A DNA stretch of 64,000 bases from Cycas panzhihuaensis (taxonomy: Eukaryota; Cycadophyta): contig CM041465.1 in the NCBI GenBank assembly GCA_023213395.1, positions 159,533,741 to 159,597,740 on the forward strand, given 5' to 3'. Position numbers and translations under genes: made by a program. A model generated the notes under the pieces. The model did not search any database and was not told the origin of the DNA. It was given only the letters and a program-made list of their open reading frames with translations. This document shows, piece by piece, positions 23,728-36,195 of the stretch. The number at the start of each line of letters is the position of its first letter. Positions within the stretch are counted from its first letter, which is position 1.

Positions 23728-23736
23728 TTCCCCTTT
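23728..23736 (-). other. Polypurine tract, element D
   Basis: The minus strand reads AAAGGGGAA immediately before the 3' LTR. Confidence 0.85.
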
Positions 23737-23809
23737 AATGTTAGCTTTTATAATATAGAAAAAGAAGGTCTTCATTATGTTGATCCCCCTTTGATGGAGA
23801 CTTCTTTTA

Positions 23810-25560
23810 GCTTTAACAGATCTCGCAAGTTTAGAAACTTGACTTTAGTCAAAGACTTGGTAAGTATATCAGTAATGTGTAGATCTATAGGATAATAAGA
23901 CAAATAAAGAATATTATCAGTAACAAGATTACGAATAAAATACTAATATAATTCTATATGTTTAGTTCTAGAATGTGCACCCATATTTGTAGAAATAGTA
24001 ATGACACATTGATTATCAACTTTAAGTTCTATGGAAGAGTTAGGAGTTAGACCAATTTCATTTAGAAGAAATTTGAGCCAAAGTGCCTCTTTGTTGGCTT
24101 CAATGAGTACTCGATATTCAAATTCAGTCGTTGATAGAGCTAGTGCCTACGTTTTTTTACTAGACCAAGTAATATGTGAAGAATTTATAAAAAATATATA
24201 ACCTGATATAGACTTACGATCATTTGTACCACCTGCCCAATCTGAATCAGTATATCCTATTAAGATTAGAGGTTTACTGCAAAAATTATAAGTTAGTCCA
24301 TAAAAAACAGTATTCTGAAGATATCATAATATACGTTTAGCAGCTTTCCAATGTGATTCATATGGCTTCTACATATAATGTGAACATAAAGCGACAGCAT
24401 AAGATATATTAGGGTGAGTATGAGTTAAATAAATAAAGCTACCAATAAGTTACCTATATAATATTGGATCATATAAAGGTGTGGAACAATCAGTAGATAG
24501 TTTACTCCTGATTGTAACAGATTAGAAACTGGTTTAGCATCTTCCATATTAAATCATTTAATTAAATCTAAAATATATTTTGGTTAGGATATAGTTATTT
24601 TTAAATCATGTTGATAAATTTGTAATCTAAGAAAATAATGTAGGAGACCTAAATCGGTCATTTCAAATTTATTCATTAAAGTAGTTTTTAAGTGATGAAT
24701 GTTATTTGTTGATGATCCAATGATGATGATATCATCAACATACAATATTAAAATGGTAATTATTTTATTTTCATGTTTGAAGTAAAGATTTGGATCACTA
24801 ATACATATAGTGTATCCAATTTGAATTAGATAATCGTCAATTTTAGTGTACCAAGATCAAGGAGCTTGTTTTAATCTATAAATATATTTCTTTAGTTTAC
24901 AAACTAAATTATGATTATTAATAAAGCTAGGTGGCTGAGACATGTAGATCTTTTCTTTGAGATCACCATTCAGAAATATGCTTTTTACATCCATTTGATG
25001 GATTTTCCAACTAAATTTGGCTGTTATAGCAATAATTATTTTAATCATATTCATCTTTGCAATAGAGGCAAAGGTTTCGTTATAATCTATGCCATCAATT
25101 TGAGAAAATCCTTTTGCGACTAGGCGAGCTTTATACTTTTCAACTACACCTGTTGAGTTGTATTTTGTTCTATAAACCCATTTACAGTCAACTATATTTT
25201 TCCCTGGTGGGAGTGGTATGAGATTCCAAGTTGAAATTTTAATTAAAGCATCAAATTTAACTTGCATAGCTTCCTACTATACAAGATTATTGCTAGCTTG
25301 TTTAAAGGTTTTAGGATCATTATTGTCCATTATTTTAGCATGTAATTTTTGGGCATGTGTTTGCTCGATATCTGAAGGATTACCTACATTAGATCCAGTA
25401 TCAACAAGTATTTTCTTTGCCCATACATACTGTTTGTTGGTAACTATTTCTACAGTTATAGGTTGAGTTGAGGGGCTAGCTTAAGAAGAAGAGTCTATTT
25501 CAGTAGGTTTAAATAGAGTCTAATTCTGGACTTGAGTAGATAAATATTCTATAATTTTAG
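23810..25560 (-). pseudogene. Copia reverse transcriptase and RNase H, element D
   Basis: RT N-terminus on the minus strand at 24857-25267: TWNLIPLPPGKNIVDCKWVY, KARLVAKGFSQIDGIDYNETF, HQMDVKSIFLNGDL, KKYIYRLKQAP. The active site YVDD is at 24731-24742, with downstream HYFLRLQIYQ. RNase H occupies about 23810-24500 but is heavily broken; only scattered motifs (for example the IGQVV region near 24230) remain. Several stops and frameshifts lie after LKQAP. This pol copied D through an RNA intermediate. Confidence 0.88.
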
Positions 25561-25567
25561 GGTCAAC

Positions 25568-26560
25568 TTATTTATTAGAGGGGTTAACCAAATAGGTGTT
25601 GGTTAACATATTTTCAACCAGAAGTTCTACATAAGTAGCAGTTGAAAAAGATCCTTCTTTATCAAATATTGCATCACGCAAAATTAAAATTTGATGCGTG
25701 ACTAGATCCAAAAGTCTATAGGCTTTACTTTCTTTACTGTACCCAGCAGAGATGTATTTTTGACTCTTAGGATCTAATTTCTTACATTTTTCTTTGGGAA
25801 CGTGTCCCCACATAATACTTCCAAAGATTCATAAATGATTGACTGAGGGTTTTCTTCCAGACCACTTTTGTTCTGGAGTAACATTTTGTAAGCATTTACT
25901 AGGTAGATGATTTAGAAGATAGTTGGAGCAGTTCATTACTTTTGCCCACAACTTTAAGTCAAGATTCTTTACATGTAACATGCAACGAGTCATTTCAACA
26001 AGAGTATAAGTTTTGTGTTCAGCAACACCATTTTGCTGAGGAGTGTATGCAGCAGAATACTGAAATTGAATTACATGCTTCTTACAGAAGGAAGTGAATT
26101 TGCCACTTAAATATTCTTTGGCATTATCAAATCTAAAAATTTTAATTTTTGAGTTTGATTAGATTTCAACCAGCATTTTGAATTCAATGAAAATATCAAA
26201 TACTTGACTACATATTTTGAGTGTGTATACCCAACATTTTCTTAAAAGATTATCAATAAATGTAACAAAATAAGGAGAGCCAGAGTATGATACTACATGA
26301 AATGGTCCACATATATCAGAGTGAACAAGTTCAAGTGGAACTTTCGCTCTAAATTAAGTTTTATATGGAAAAGGGTCCATGTGTTGCTTACCTGTTACAC
26401 AGGCTTTGCAAGCACCATAAACAGTATTTAAAGGTGGAAGACCATGAACCATGTCATGTCTTTTTAGGTATTGAAGTTTGCCATAACTAGTATGGATAAA
26501 TCGTGCATGCCAAAATTTACTGACCGAGTCAGATTTGGCTATAAAGGCACTAAAGGATTT
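25568..26560 (-). pseudogene. Copia integrase, element D
   Basis: Minus strand, from about 26540 down: pre-integrase HHCC (FWHARFIHTSYGKL ... CKACVTGKQH), then HSDICGPF, RFDNAKEY (family SDNGGEY; Asp kept) and NGVAEHKTY (catalytic Glu kept). The open stretch 25568-25813 holds KLDPKSQKYISAGYSKESKA and ILRDAIFDKEGSF, the copia post-integrase segment. The full DDE triad is readable, unlike in element C, although stops interrupt the frame. Its job was insertion of the cDNA; the 5-bp target duplication at GTATC fits. Confidence 0.88.
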
Positions 26561-26879
26561 TGTTCTATTATTTTGTAAACTTGTTAAACTATAGAGACAT
26601 GTACTATGATCAATAGGTATAGAGGCAATACATTTAAATTTGTTTAATGGTTATATAATAATAAATTTATCTTTCTAGAATTCGATAACAATATCTTTCT
26701 AGCAGATTTGGTAAATAGAGAGTAGGTTTGGTAACAAACCAGGTACGTAGAAGATGTCCTTAATTGAACCATTTTTTAAAGTAACATCACCTGATCCTTT
26801 TACTTTAAGTTGGGTTCCACTTCTAAAAGAAATCTCTTTTTCAGAGTTTATTTCAGTTTGATAAGTGGAGAAGTTTTTC

Positions 26880-27010
26880 TAGTGTCTTATCATGTGATAG
26901 GACGCACTAGAGTTAAGAATCCATTATTGTGGTTGATTAGTTGAGGTAACAAATGCAGAAGTTATTACTATTAGAGAACGATTATGAGTCTGTTGTGGTC
27001 GGGATTGAGG
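26880..27010 (-). pseudogene. Copia protease, element D (cut by gypsy E)
   Basis: The minus strand reads WILNSSASYHM near 26905-26935, where family members have W-x-LDSGASSHM: the catalytic Asp is Asn. Just upstream the frame meets the LTR of element E at 27015. The remaining gag side resumes at 34064. Confidence 0.75.
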
Positions 27011-27015
27011 TCGGT

Positions 27016-28173
27016 TGATCTGAATTTTGAATGGGAAAGTGAAGACTTAAACTAATTGAAACAAAATCTAGAATAATTTATAATAATATTACATATAATT
27101 GAAGATATGTTGAATTTTCTTACAAAACTCCTTTTGTTTGTGCTCTATTGAGCATGCAAGGGACTGCTACAGTGAGTTGGGAGAATAGAGCAGAGTACTG
27201 GGCACTTTTTGAGCTGCCATACGTTTTTTGGAACCTCTGTCTTTGAAGTTTGCAAAGCATTTTTTGTTGTCGTTAACTAAAAGTCTTCTTTCTTGGTGAA
27301 GAAACCTACTAGCATCTCTTTCTTCTAGACTGCTGCTACTGCGGTCTTCTTCCCTTGGCTGCAGCTTCAATCTTTCAGGCTCCTTCATGATCCACACAAT
27401 GGATTTTATGGGTTCTTCTGCTGCTTTTCCGTTCTTTTTTTTCCTCTCTATGCAGAATTTCAGATGTTGGAGCCGTTCTCTTTTTATGGAAAGTGATTTT
27501 TAAACAACTGTCCTCGAATCTTGCTCCGTACTGTGTCTAGGGCTGCAACGTCCTCTTTTCCTGTCGAAAATCTCTTGTTCGTGCCCAGATCTTCGCCATT
27601 TAAAACCCTATAATGTGTTTTACTTGCAACAAGTTTTCTATTTTTCTATTTTCCAACGGATTCCAAAATGGCTTACGAAATCTTAATAAAATCCTTTTAA
27701 TTTGGAGATTTTTCTCCTTAAACGTGTAGAGAACACATGTATGAAGTCTCTCCTAAATTTTTGTGCGAAACAGACTTAATTTGCACTGCCAAAATTACTG
27801 TCGTTTTTATTACTTTTCAATTTTTCACGCTTGTAGCAGCTGCGACCGCAGAGCACCGGGTAGCGATGTGACTTGGGTAGCAAATGATAGCACCAGGTAC
27901 CAAGATGACACCTACGTAGCGTTGATAGCACTGGTAGCAGTGATGTGACACAATGTAGTAGTGACAACACCTGTGTAGTAGTGACAGCACTTGGGTAGCA
28001 CCTAGTTGCAATTAGAGAAACACATTTTTTTTATATTTTTTAAGCCTCTTTAAGGCATTTTTCTACTAAATGAAGACCATTAAGCCTTTTTAAGGCATTT
28101 TTCTACTACATAAAGACCATTAACATGAAAAATAAGGTATTTAAAGAGTATTTAAAGATCCTAGAATGGATCA
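27016..28173 (-). repeat. 3' LTR of gypsy element E
   Basis: 1,158 bp, TGATCTGAATTTTG...ATGGATCA. It includes a degenerate GTAGCAGTGACAGCAC minisatellite at about 27841-28008 and a 40-bp tandem duplication at 28041-28080 and 28081-28120. Confidence 0.92.
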
Positions 28174-28189
28174 GAAGTCCCCTTTTTTA
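28174..28189 (-). other. Polypurine tract, element E
   Basis: The minus strand reads AAAAAAGGGGACTTC immediately before the 3' LTR start TGATCC. Confidence 0.85.
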
Positions 28190-28223
28190 GGAGTTCATGG
28201 ACTCATTTACTTTATAGTTATAG

Positions 28224-29560
28224 ATGAGGGAATTTGATTTTCCCTTTCTCCTTATTATACTATTTTACTTTGCTAGGCACTTGTCCTTTCTCTGCAATTA
28301 TGAAGGCCTCGATTATGCCTCTTCGAGTCTTGGTCTGCTTCCTTTGAAGAATGCAATTATTTTGCATTGGTTCCTCTTTCTCTATTTGCAATTCCTCTGG
28401 ATTTGGTAAGAGTGGAACTTCGTCTTCATCTTCATCCAATATGGATGGCTTGAACATCTTCAGATTCTCAACATTCACTATAGAATACATTTTCATGAAT
28501 TCTAGAAGTTCAAACTAGAAAGCATTTTCCCCAATTTTCTTTAAGATTGTAAAAGGACTATATCATAAAGGCTTTAGCTTTTTGCCTTCACCTTGTAATC
28601 TTTTCTTACTGAGGTGCAACCAAACTCTATCTCCTTCCTTAAAGGAATGGCTAGTTCTATGTGCATCATGCTACTGTTTGTATCTCTATTGAGATTTTTG
28701 AAGCTGCTCTTCAACCTGTTGATGGATTTTTCTGATTCTTTCCAAGAATCTTTGTGCCTTTCCATCTCCTTCTTCCTCCTTTCCATTTTCTGCAGAAAAT
28801 TGAGCAAAAAATTCTAGATCGAAAGGACTTGCAGGCATAAATCATAAGCATACCTTAAATGGTAATTTTTGGGTTGAGCTATGGATAGCTCTATTGAATG
28901 CAAATTTTAAGTATGGGAGACTTTCATCCCAAGTCTTAGGATGCTTAGTGTTATATCCTCGTAATAGCTGTACCAATGTCCTGTTAACAACTTCAGTTTA
29001 GCCATCTATTTAAGGATGAAAAGTCATGCTCATCTTTAGCTTTGTATCCATCATTCCCCAAAGTGTTTGCCAAAAATGACTCAAAAATCTGTTGTCTCGA
29101 TAAAAAATGATTGAGTTGGGAAGTCCAAAATACTTCCAAACATGCTGGAAAAATAATCTAGCTATGTCTTCTCTTGTATGTGTTTTCCTACAGGGAATCA
29201 ACATCACCATTTTACTGAACCGATCAACAACTACAAACAAATAATCTATACCATTTTTGGTTTATGGGAGTCCTCCCAGGAAGTCCATGGAGATACTTTC
29301 CCACGGTTGTGATGGAACAGGAAGTGGAATGTACAATCCAAACTTCCTATTGGTTGTCTTTGATGTGCTACACAAGGTACACCCTCATACTATTGTAGTC
29401 ACATCTTGCTGCATATTTGGCCAATACATATATTACTGCAAATTTAGCAATGTCTTTCCCACTCCAAAGTGTCCTGCAACTCAAGAGGTGTAAGCTTCTC
29501 TTATCCACTTCATTCGGTCTGCATGCTTCGGAATGCAAAGCTTGTCTTACTTGCAAAGAA
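28224..29560 (-). pseudogene. Gypsy integrase with C-terminal chromodomain-like region, element E
   Basis: Minus strand. Zinc-binding H2C2 region about 29370-29540 (AGHFGVGKT; the Cys pair is partly eroded). Core 29010-29300: MDFLGGLP, DYLFVVVDRFSKM, RDNRFLSHFWQ (family S-D-R-D-x-x-F). Then TKHPKTWDESLPYLKFAFNR and the GDRVWLHL motif near 28590. The C-terminal 28260-28496 (PLLPNPEELQIEKEE, CILQRKQTKTRRG) looks like the chromodomain-type tail of chromoviruses, but weakly. Stops split the frame at least five times. It integrated the element. Confidence 0.87.
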
Positions 29561-31040
29561 GTCCATCTTTCAGTTGGAAATTAGCAACTACGTTTCCTTG
29601 CTGTAGATGCTCAAAGATAGGCTTGAATGCCTCATCTTTCAAATATAAATCAACATATTCATCATGGTAGAAAGGTTGAAATTGCATAGCTACCAACAAA
29701 CTGGAAATACCTTGCTGTTGAGGAGGTCTGGATAGCAAGTCTGTAATCTTATTCGTCGTTCCTTTCTTATATTTAACCACTATGTGAAACTGCTGCAAAT
29801 AGGACATCCACTTCATGTGCCTAGCCTACTGCAATTTGGACTAAGTCTACAAAAATTGTAAAGGCTTGTGGTCAGTGTGGATGACCACTTCTTTTCCCAA
29901 CAAATATGGTCTCCAATGCTTCACTGTTGGGTGTAATGCATAAAGCTCCTTATCGTAAGTTGGGTAGTTTATGACAACTCCATTAAATGTCTCTAAATGG
30001 TATGCTATCGGTTTTCCTTCTTACTTCAATACTACTCCTATGGTATAGCCTGAAGCATCAGTCTCCAATTCAAATGGCTTCTGCAATGAGGGTAAAGCTA
30101 ACACTGGTGCCTCACAAATTTTCTACTTCAAAAGCCTGAAATCTTTTTCTTGTTCATTCTCCCAATGAAACTTTGCATGCCCTCTTGTCAATGCATGAAG
30201 AGGTGCTACAATTTGAGAGAATCTAAAAATAAATTTTCTTAAATATTGACATACACCAATGAAACTTCTTATCTCTATGATTGTCTTAGGTGTGGGCTAA
30301 TTGAGAATGACTTTAATCTTTGCTAGGTCAATCTTCAATTCTCCTCCTCCAATCACGAAACCTAAGAAGACGAGATATTGCTTTCCAAACTCGCACTTCT
30401 TCAGATTGAGTTTCAACTGCTGCTCTTGGAGAACTTTGAGCACTTGCTCGACATGTTGGAGGTGCTCCTCCCATGTATGGCTAAAAATTAGAATATCATC
30501 TAGATAAACAATTATAAAGTCATCAATGAAGGGTCTTAATACCTTATTCATCAACCTCATAAAGGTGGTATGTGTATTGCATAGACCAAATGGCATCACC
30601 AACCATTCGAACAATCCTTGCTTTGATTTGAAGTTTGTCTTCCAAGTATCATCCTCTCAAATTCAAACCTGATGGTAGCCTGATTTTAGGTCCATTTTGT
30701 TGAAATATCTTATCGACTGCAGTTGGTCCAACAAGTCATCTATCTATGGTAAGGAATGTCTATTCTTTATGGTGATCTTGTTCAAAGCCCGGTAGTCAAT
30801 GCACATTCTCCATCCTCCATCTTTCTTTGGCACCAAAACAATAGGTGATCCACATGGGGAACAACTCATCTTGATCACTCCTTGTTCCAAGAGTTCTTAA
30901 ATCTACCTCTTAATCTCTTCATTCTCCAAAACTGAGTTTCGGTAGAGACTAAGATTTGGCAAAGGTGAATCAGCAACCAGTTGGATTTCATGTTCAATTA
31001 CCCTTTTAGGGGGCAGCCCTTTTGGCTCTTAGAATACATC
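29547..31040 (-). pseudogene. Gypsy reverse transcriptase and RNase H, element E
   Basis: RT about 30290-30960 on the minus strand: [23 protein letters not shown], then the active site YLDD in [17 protein letters not shown] (near 30500). Upstream pieces around 30780-30860 ([16 protein letters not shown], in broken frame) mark its N-terminus. RNase H lies about 29820-30290. 29547-29816 contains the RNase H end, MKWMSYLQQFHIVVKYKKGT and NKITDLLSRPP (the A-D-x-LSR-like end motif). Stops near 29830, 30300 and 30660 inactivate it. Confidence 0.88.
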
Positions 31041-31286
31041 ATTGTACCTATTCCTTAGGCCTTTAATCTGCTGCACTTGCTTCCTATCCAGTGCTTGTAT
31101 TAAAGACTCTGCTTGCTCTTTTTCTTCCACCTTTGGCTTTATCATAAGCAGCATAAACTTTCTACAAGCATTAATTAATCTTTTCACTTGTTGGGAAGAT
31201 ATGAGAGAAATCTTCTTTTGTGGCTTTGATGCATTAATTAGATATGATCTCTCATCCTTGATGAGTCGAATCTTTCTTAGCCTCCT

Positions 31287-31664
31287 TTAATGAACTCCAT
31301 CTCTATTATAGAGATATGGGCTGCCAAATATAACTTGACAAACATCCAAAGGGACTACTTCATATTCAACTTCATCAATGAATTTTTCAAATATTGCAAA
31401 TTTAAACTTACATTGATGAGTAACTTGTAACTCTGAATCTTTTTGCAACCATCCAAGAGGATATGGTTTTGGATGTGCATGCATTTTTAATCCCAGTTTC
31501 TTTACCAATGCTTCTAAGATTAAATTATTTTGGCTTCCTCCATCAAAGATGGCATCAACCATACTTTGCTTTACTTGAATTCTTACCATGAAGAGCTCCT
31601 CTTTAATCTCTAGATCAACTTGTTGATGGTTATTTTTAGGCTCTGCATTAGCCATGAGCATCAA
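31287..31664 (-). pseudogene. Gypsy aspartic protease, element E
   Basis: A 125-residue open stretch on the minus strand. The catalytic loop reads VDAIFDGGSQNNLI, in which Asp-Gly-Gly stands for the usual Asp-Ser/Thr-Gly; this DGGSQ variant is common in plant gypsy elements. Downstream are GWLQKDSELQVTHQ and VVPLDVCQVIFGSPYLYNRDG (the hydrophobic-hydrophobic-G flap partner). It matures the polyprotein. It is open over its whole length, but it is disconnected from gag by a frameshifting 47-bp duplication. Confidence 0.85.
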
Positions 31665-31680
31665 CTTCTCATTAGCTTCT

Positions 31681-31774
31681 TCACCTATAGAGTTAAGTAA
31701 AGTTTTACCTTTAGTTTCAACTTTTCATCACCTATAGAGTTAAGTAAAGTTTTACCTTTAGTTTCAACTTTACC
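31681..31774. repeat. 47-bp tandem duplication in gag of element E
   Basis: TCACCTATAGAGTTAAGTAA starts at 31681 and again at 31728. The two copies are nearly identical. 47 is not a multiple of three, so the duplication changes the frame between knuckle and protease. Confidence 0.9.
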
Positions 31775-32740
31775 TTTCCCCTTGTTCTTGGGTCGTTTCT
31801 CTGGGTGTAGGAACCAACAATCTTCTACGTTGTGACCCGCTTGCTTACAATGAGTACAAGTGACTTTGATTTGGGTGGTATTGGTGTGTTTCATCTTGCT
31901 AAAACCCCTAATGGGTTGTTGTCCAACTTTACCTGGAAACCTCATTCCTCAGGTAGGTTTGTTACTACCTTCTTAAGGTGTAAACCTTTTCCTTTTAGCA
32001 TAAGCCTTCTTGTTCCTCTTTTCTATGGCAATCACCTTCTTGCTAGATTCATCAAGTGATTTAACTTCAAGTAGTTAAAGTTCTTACTGAATATGCTGGT
32101 GTTGTCCTCCAATATACTTCGGCATGATATCTTTACCCAGTAAAGAGATGCCCAACACAATAGCTTACTTTTAAAATTATGTTGTGTAGTCTTGGACATT
32201 TTGGCCTCTTTCCTGATGGTAATATTGCCATTTAATCCTCTATTGTTCTTCATATCCAATAGGATATAATTACTTCTTTATGAGGATTTTAAATTATTTC
32301 CAGGTAATTTCATTTACATTATGGGATTTAAGGTATGCATTCCACTAAACTAATGCATGCTTAGATAATTTTAACCTAGCAAAAGTAATTTTCTACTAGT
32401 TTTTATACCTATAAATGGAAAAGTATGTTTCTAGTTGGTCCAACCAACCATCTAATTTTTCGGCATCCAAAGTTCCATCATAGATGGGCAATTCAAGTTT
32501 TACCTCTACCTTGAATGGATGTGTTATTACTGCTAGATTGTCATCTTCTTCATCTTCTTGTTGGTCTTCTACTAGCTCTTCATTCGTTTCCTCTTTCATC
32601 GATTCATCTTCTTCCTTCTTTACACCTTTGGCTATTGAAGAAGAGGTTGCAACTAGTTGCAGCATAAGTTGGGCCAGTCTGTCGAGATTTTACTCTATTT
32701 TTATGAACCTTTCCTCTATCTTTTACTCTGGATCAGCCAT
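31685..32740 (-). pseudogene. Gypsy Gag with zinc knuckle, element E
   Basis: ATG at 32738-32740 (minus, MADPE) is followed by a stop and an acidic stretch in 32396-32665 (EEDESMKEETNEELVEDQQE), then LPIYDGTLDAEKLDGWLDQ, the Gag-domain start of gypsy elements. The middle (about 31950-32390) is frame-broken. The CCHC knuckle in 31685-31945, CTHCKQAGHNVEDC, is complete, followed by a Lys-rich tail. Nucleocapsid precursor, non-functional. Confidence 0.85.
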
Positions 32741-32904
32741 CTTCCTTCGCTGTCTACGTTCTTTCTCAAGAGGTTCGGTTAAAGGTTCACCTGTTAACAA
32801 ATATTGATATCTAATTTTCATAAAAACTTTCACAATTGAAAGCAAGAGGGTTTTTCTTTTCTTTTCTTTAAAAATCCCTAAGTTCCCAAGGCTTTAAGAA
32901 AACT

Positions 32905-32917
32905 AGCTCTAATACCA
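32905..32917 (-). other. Primer-binding site, element E
   Basis: The minus strand reads TGGTATTAGAGCT, the initiator-Met primer type, six bases inside the LTR edge at 32924. Confidence 0.8.
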
Positions 32918-32923
32918 AAATAT

Positions 32924-34063
32924 TAATCTAAATTTTGAATGGGAAAGTGAAGACTTAAACCAATTGAAACAAAATCCAGAATAATTTATAATAATATTAC
33001 ATATAATTGAAGATATGTTGAATTTTCTTACAAAACTCCTTTCGTTTGTGCTCTATTGAGCATGCAAGGGACTGCTACAGTAAGTTGGGAGAATAGAATG
33101 GAGTGCTAGGCACTTTTTGAGCTGCCATATATTTTTTGGAACCTCCGCCTTTGAAGTTTGCAAAGCATTTTTGGTTGCCGTTAACCAAAAGTCTTCTTTC
33201 TTGGTGAAGAAACTTGCTAGCGTCTCTTTCTTTTGGACTGTTTCTACTTTGGTCTTCTTCCCTCGGCTATAACTTCAATCTTTCGGGCTCCTTCATGATC
33301 CAAACAATGGATTTTGTGGGTTCTTCTACAGCTTTTCTGTTCTTTTTTTTCCTCTCTATGCAGAATTTCAGATGTTGGAGCCATTCTCTTTTTTTGGAAA
33401 GCGATTTTTAAATAACTCTCCTCGAATCTTGCTCCGTCCTACGTCTAGGGCTGCGGTGTCCTTTTTCCTACCAAAAATCTATTGTTCATGCCTAGATCTT
33501 CACCATTTAAAACCCTATAATGTGTTTTACTTGCAACAGGTTTTCTGTTTTCCAACGGATTCCAAAACAGCTTACGAAATCTTGATAAAATCCTTTTAAT
33601 TCAGAGATTTTTCTCCTTAAACATGTAGAGAACACATGTGCGGAGTCTCTCCTAAATTTTTGTGTGAAACAGACTTAATTTGCATCGCTAAAATCACTGT
33701 CATTTTTATTACTTTTCCATTTTTCAAATTTCAGGTAGTAGTTGCTGCACCTGCAGTAGCACCTAGGTAGTAGTAACAACACCTAGGTAGCAGTGACAGC
33801 ACCTGCGTAGCAGTGACGCACCTAGGTAGTAGTGACAACACCTGTGTAGTAGTGACAGCACGTGTGTAGCAGTGATAGCACTTGGGTAGCACCTAGTTAC
33901 AATTGTAGAAACACATTTTTTTTACATTTTTAAGCCTCTTTAAGGTATTTTTCTACTAAATGAAGACCATTAAACCTTTTTAAGGCATTTTTCTACTACA
34001 TAAAGACCATTAACATGAAAAACAAGGTATTTAAAGAGTATTTAAAGATCCTAAAATGGATCA
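32924..34063 (-). repeat. 5' LTR of gypsy element E
   Basis: 1,140 bp paired with 27016-28173; TG at the left edge is mutated to TA. It includes a roughly 20-bp minisatellite at 33739-33893 (CACCTNGGTAGNAGTGACA-type units) and a 40-bp tandem duplication at 33931-34010. Confidence 0.92.
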
Positions 34064-34068
34064 TCAGT

Positions 34069-35019
34069 TTTGTGATCCCTTGTAAGTTTTCCATGCTTCT
34101 GAAGTTATTCTACTTCTACAAACATCAATAGTGTAGCCTATTTTATGACAATAAGCACAACTAGTGTTTTGAGAAGGATTTACATTATTCTGATTAGGAA
34201 AGGACTGATTAGAAGTATTATGATATTTAGATGGACCATAATACTTAATGTTATTTTGATAGTTAGGTTGAGAACCTCTATGAGGTTTCTAAAATTTTGG
34301 ATTACTGTTAAAATTGTTTTGATATTTATTTTTATTTTGTGGCTTAGTTTTAGAAAATAAAGCCTGGTAAGGATCTTTCAATATGCCTATTTGAATTAAC
34401 ATTATTTGATGTTCTATCAGTTGGTTTATCAACTGATTAAATGTTATAGGAGGGTTTCCAACTTGTTGTTTAGCGGTTTTAAAAAAATTAAAATGTTTTG
34501 GTAATTTATTATTACAAGACGAACGAGCATATCGTCATCTTTGACATGTGTGACTATTTGTTTAGTATCACCTACTTTAATTTTGATTTTAATACAGTTA
34601 CTTAGGTCTTTACTGATTAATTGAATTTTAGATAAAAAGTCTTGGACTTTGGAAAAATCATCATAATTAAGGTCATACAATTATTGTTTTAAGACATTTA
34701 GTTGATGTATATCGACCTTATGATATTTTTCTTATAGAGTGTTCTAGACAGTGGCTAAATCATTTGTTTCAGAAAACTGTTGACTGATTTTTAGTGAAAG
34801 TGAGTTCAAGATGGTGCCTAGGGTTGAATCTGAGTTCATCAGATATACCGTGTAACTTTCTGAGGTTGCATCAGTTGGTTTTTAAAATTCACCTGTTATA
34901 TATCACCATATCTTTTGTTGTTTAAGTTGATGGGATATGAGATTCCTCCAGTTGGCATAGTTTGAGCCAGCTAAAACTAGAATTGGAACACATGTGGTTG
35001 TCCTTGTCATTAGAGCCAT
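34069..35019 (-). pseudogene. Copia Gag with zinc knuckle, element D
   Basis: ATG at 35017-35019 (minus): MALMTRTTTCVPILVLAGSN, then YANWRNLISHQLKQQKIW, a textbook copia Gag N-terminus, followed by a stop and ITGEF. 34444-34680 is open (SKVQDFLSKIQLISKDL). The zinc knuckle at 34118-34159 reads CAYCHKIGYTIDVC, with His replaced by Tyr. Element E inserted just after the knuckle (target TCAGT at 34064-34068). Stops lie after QQKIW and in the middle third. It is the nucleocapsid precursor, no longer functional. Confidence 0.85.
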
Positions 35020-35772
35020 ATTGGAAATTATAGGATTTGATTGGAAATTGAAGGATATAAGTGTAGGTAAAAGAATAATCACTTAGTAAGGTTACCAAAC
35101 ATCAAATTAACATTTCACAGGTATGAATAAAAAATAAAAAACCATAGTAAGATAAATAAATACCTTTCCCCTTAAAAAGGAATTACAAGTCCCCCTCCTC
35201 CATTTTTTTAATTAATAGTCCCCCTTAACAAAGTAAAAATCCTTTATAATTAAAGTATTTAGATTCCAATTTTTTATTTTGAGAGATAAATATGAATAAG
35301 ATAAAAGATTATTAATTTACTATAGCAAGCAATAGGTTATAAAAATTTTATAATAATACAGAGAAAAAGATATATTAATTTTAAAAAAGAAAATTTTATT
35401 AATTTGTTTATTAAATCAACAAACTATAATTCTAGTGTTGAAAGTGATTTAGTTTATAAAAAATTTTTATTGATTAAAGAAGAGAATTTAATTAGAAAAA
35501 ATATTAATATATTAAAATGGTATTATGTTATAGGGGGAACACTATAGTGAAGGTGATAAAGTAAATAAAAAGGGGTTAATATCCTAATCAATACGAGTAT
35601 TGTATATAGTAGTTGATTTATTTAATTGCCTTAAGATGAAAATAATGTTGAACTAATTTGACTTAATTTGCAAGGTATATATATATATAAGGGGTTTAAT
35701 TTTAACAAAAAAAAAGTAATCAAGGAGAGATGTATTGATTTTGCCTAAGTTAATTAGGCTTTATTTAAAAAA

Positions 35773-35838
<66 letters not shown>

Positions 35839-36195
35839 CAGAAGGGATTAAAGGTTATAAATACCATATATTGTAATAAAGAGAAGGTTAATTTTTAAGA
35901 AGAAGTGACAGGGGAAGGGTTTTTTATTATATATCAATTATAATATAGGGAAAATTGTAAGAAGAATAAAATAAAATAAAAAAAGGAAAGAGTTAAATAT
36001 TATAAAAGTAAATCAAATGTAATAAGAAATGGATTAATAAGGTATGGGGGGGAATGTAACAAGAATGAAATAAAATAAGGGAGGGGTTGATTTGTAAATC
36101 AAATGTTAAAGAAAAGAATGTTAATTTATAAACTAAATGTTAAAAGGAGGGGGGTTGCTAATTTAAATTTACCCTAAAGTTGATTACATTAGCTA

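Larger units (their letters stand above)
27016..34063 (-). mobile_element. Ty3/gypsy element E, inserted in D
   Basis: 7,048 bp with direct LTRs (27016-28173 and 32924-34063) and target duplication TCGGT (27011-27015) / TCAGT (34064-34068), one mismatch. Minus-strand order from 32923 down: primer site, gag, zinc knuckle, protease, RT, RNase H, integrase, polypurine tract. RT before integrase makes it Ty3/gypsy. A chromodomain-like C-terminus suggests a chromovirus relative. It is the youngest layer of the nest by position. Many stops are present. Confidence 0.93.

Noticed and set aside
32484-32807. Ser-rich 107-codon plus-strand frame
   Set aside because: Antisense shadow of the acidic Gag region of element E.
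33739-33893. CRISPR-like array of about 20-bp repeats
   Set aside because: Degenerate contiguous units without spacers inside a retrotransposon LTR, present also in the partner LTR: a minisatellite.
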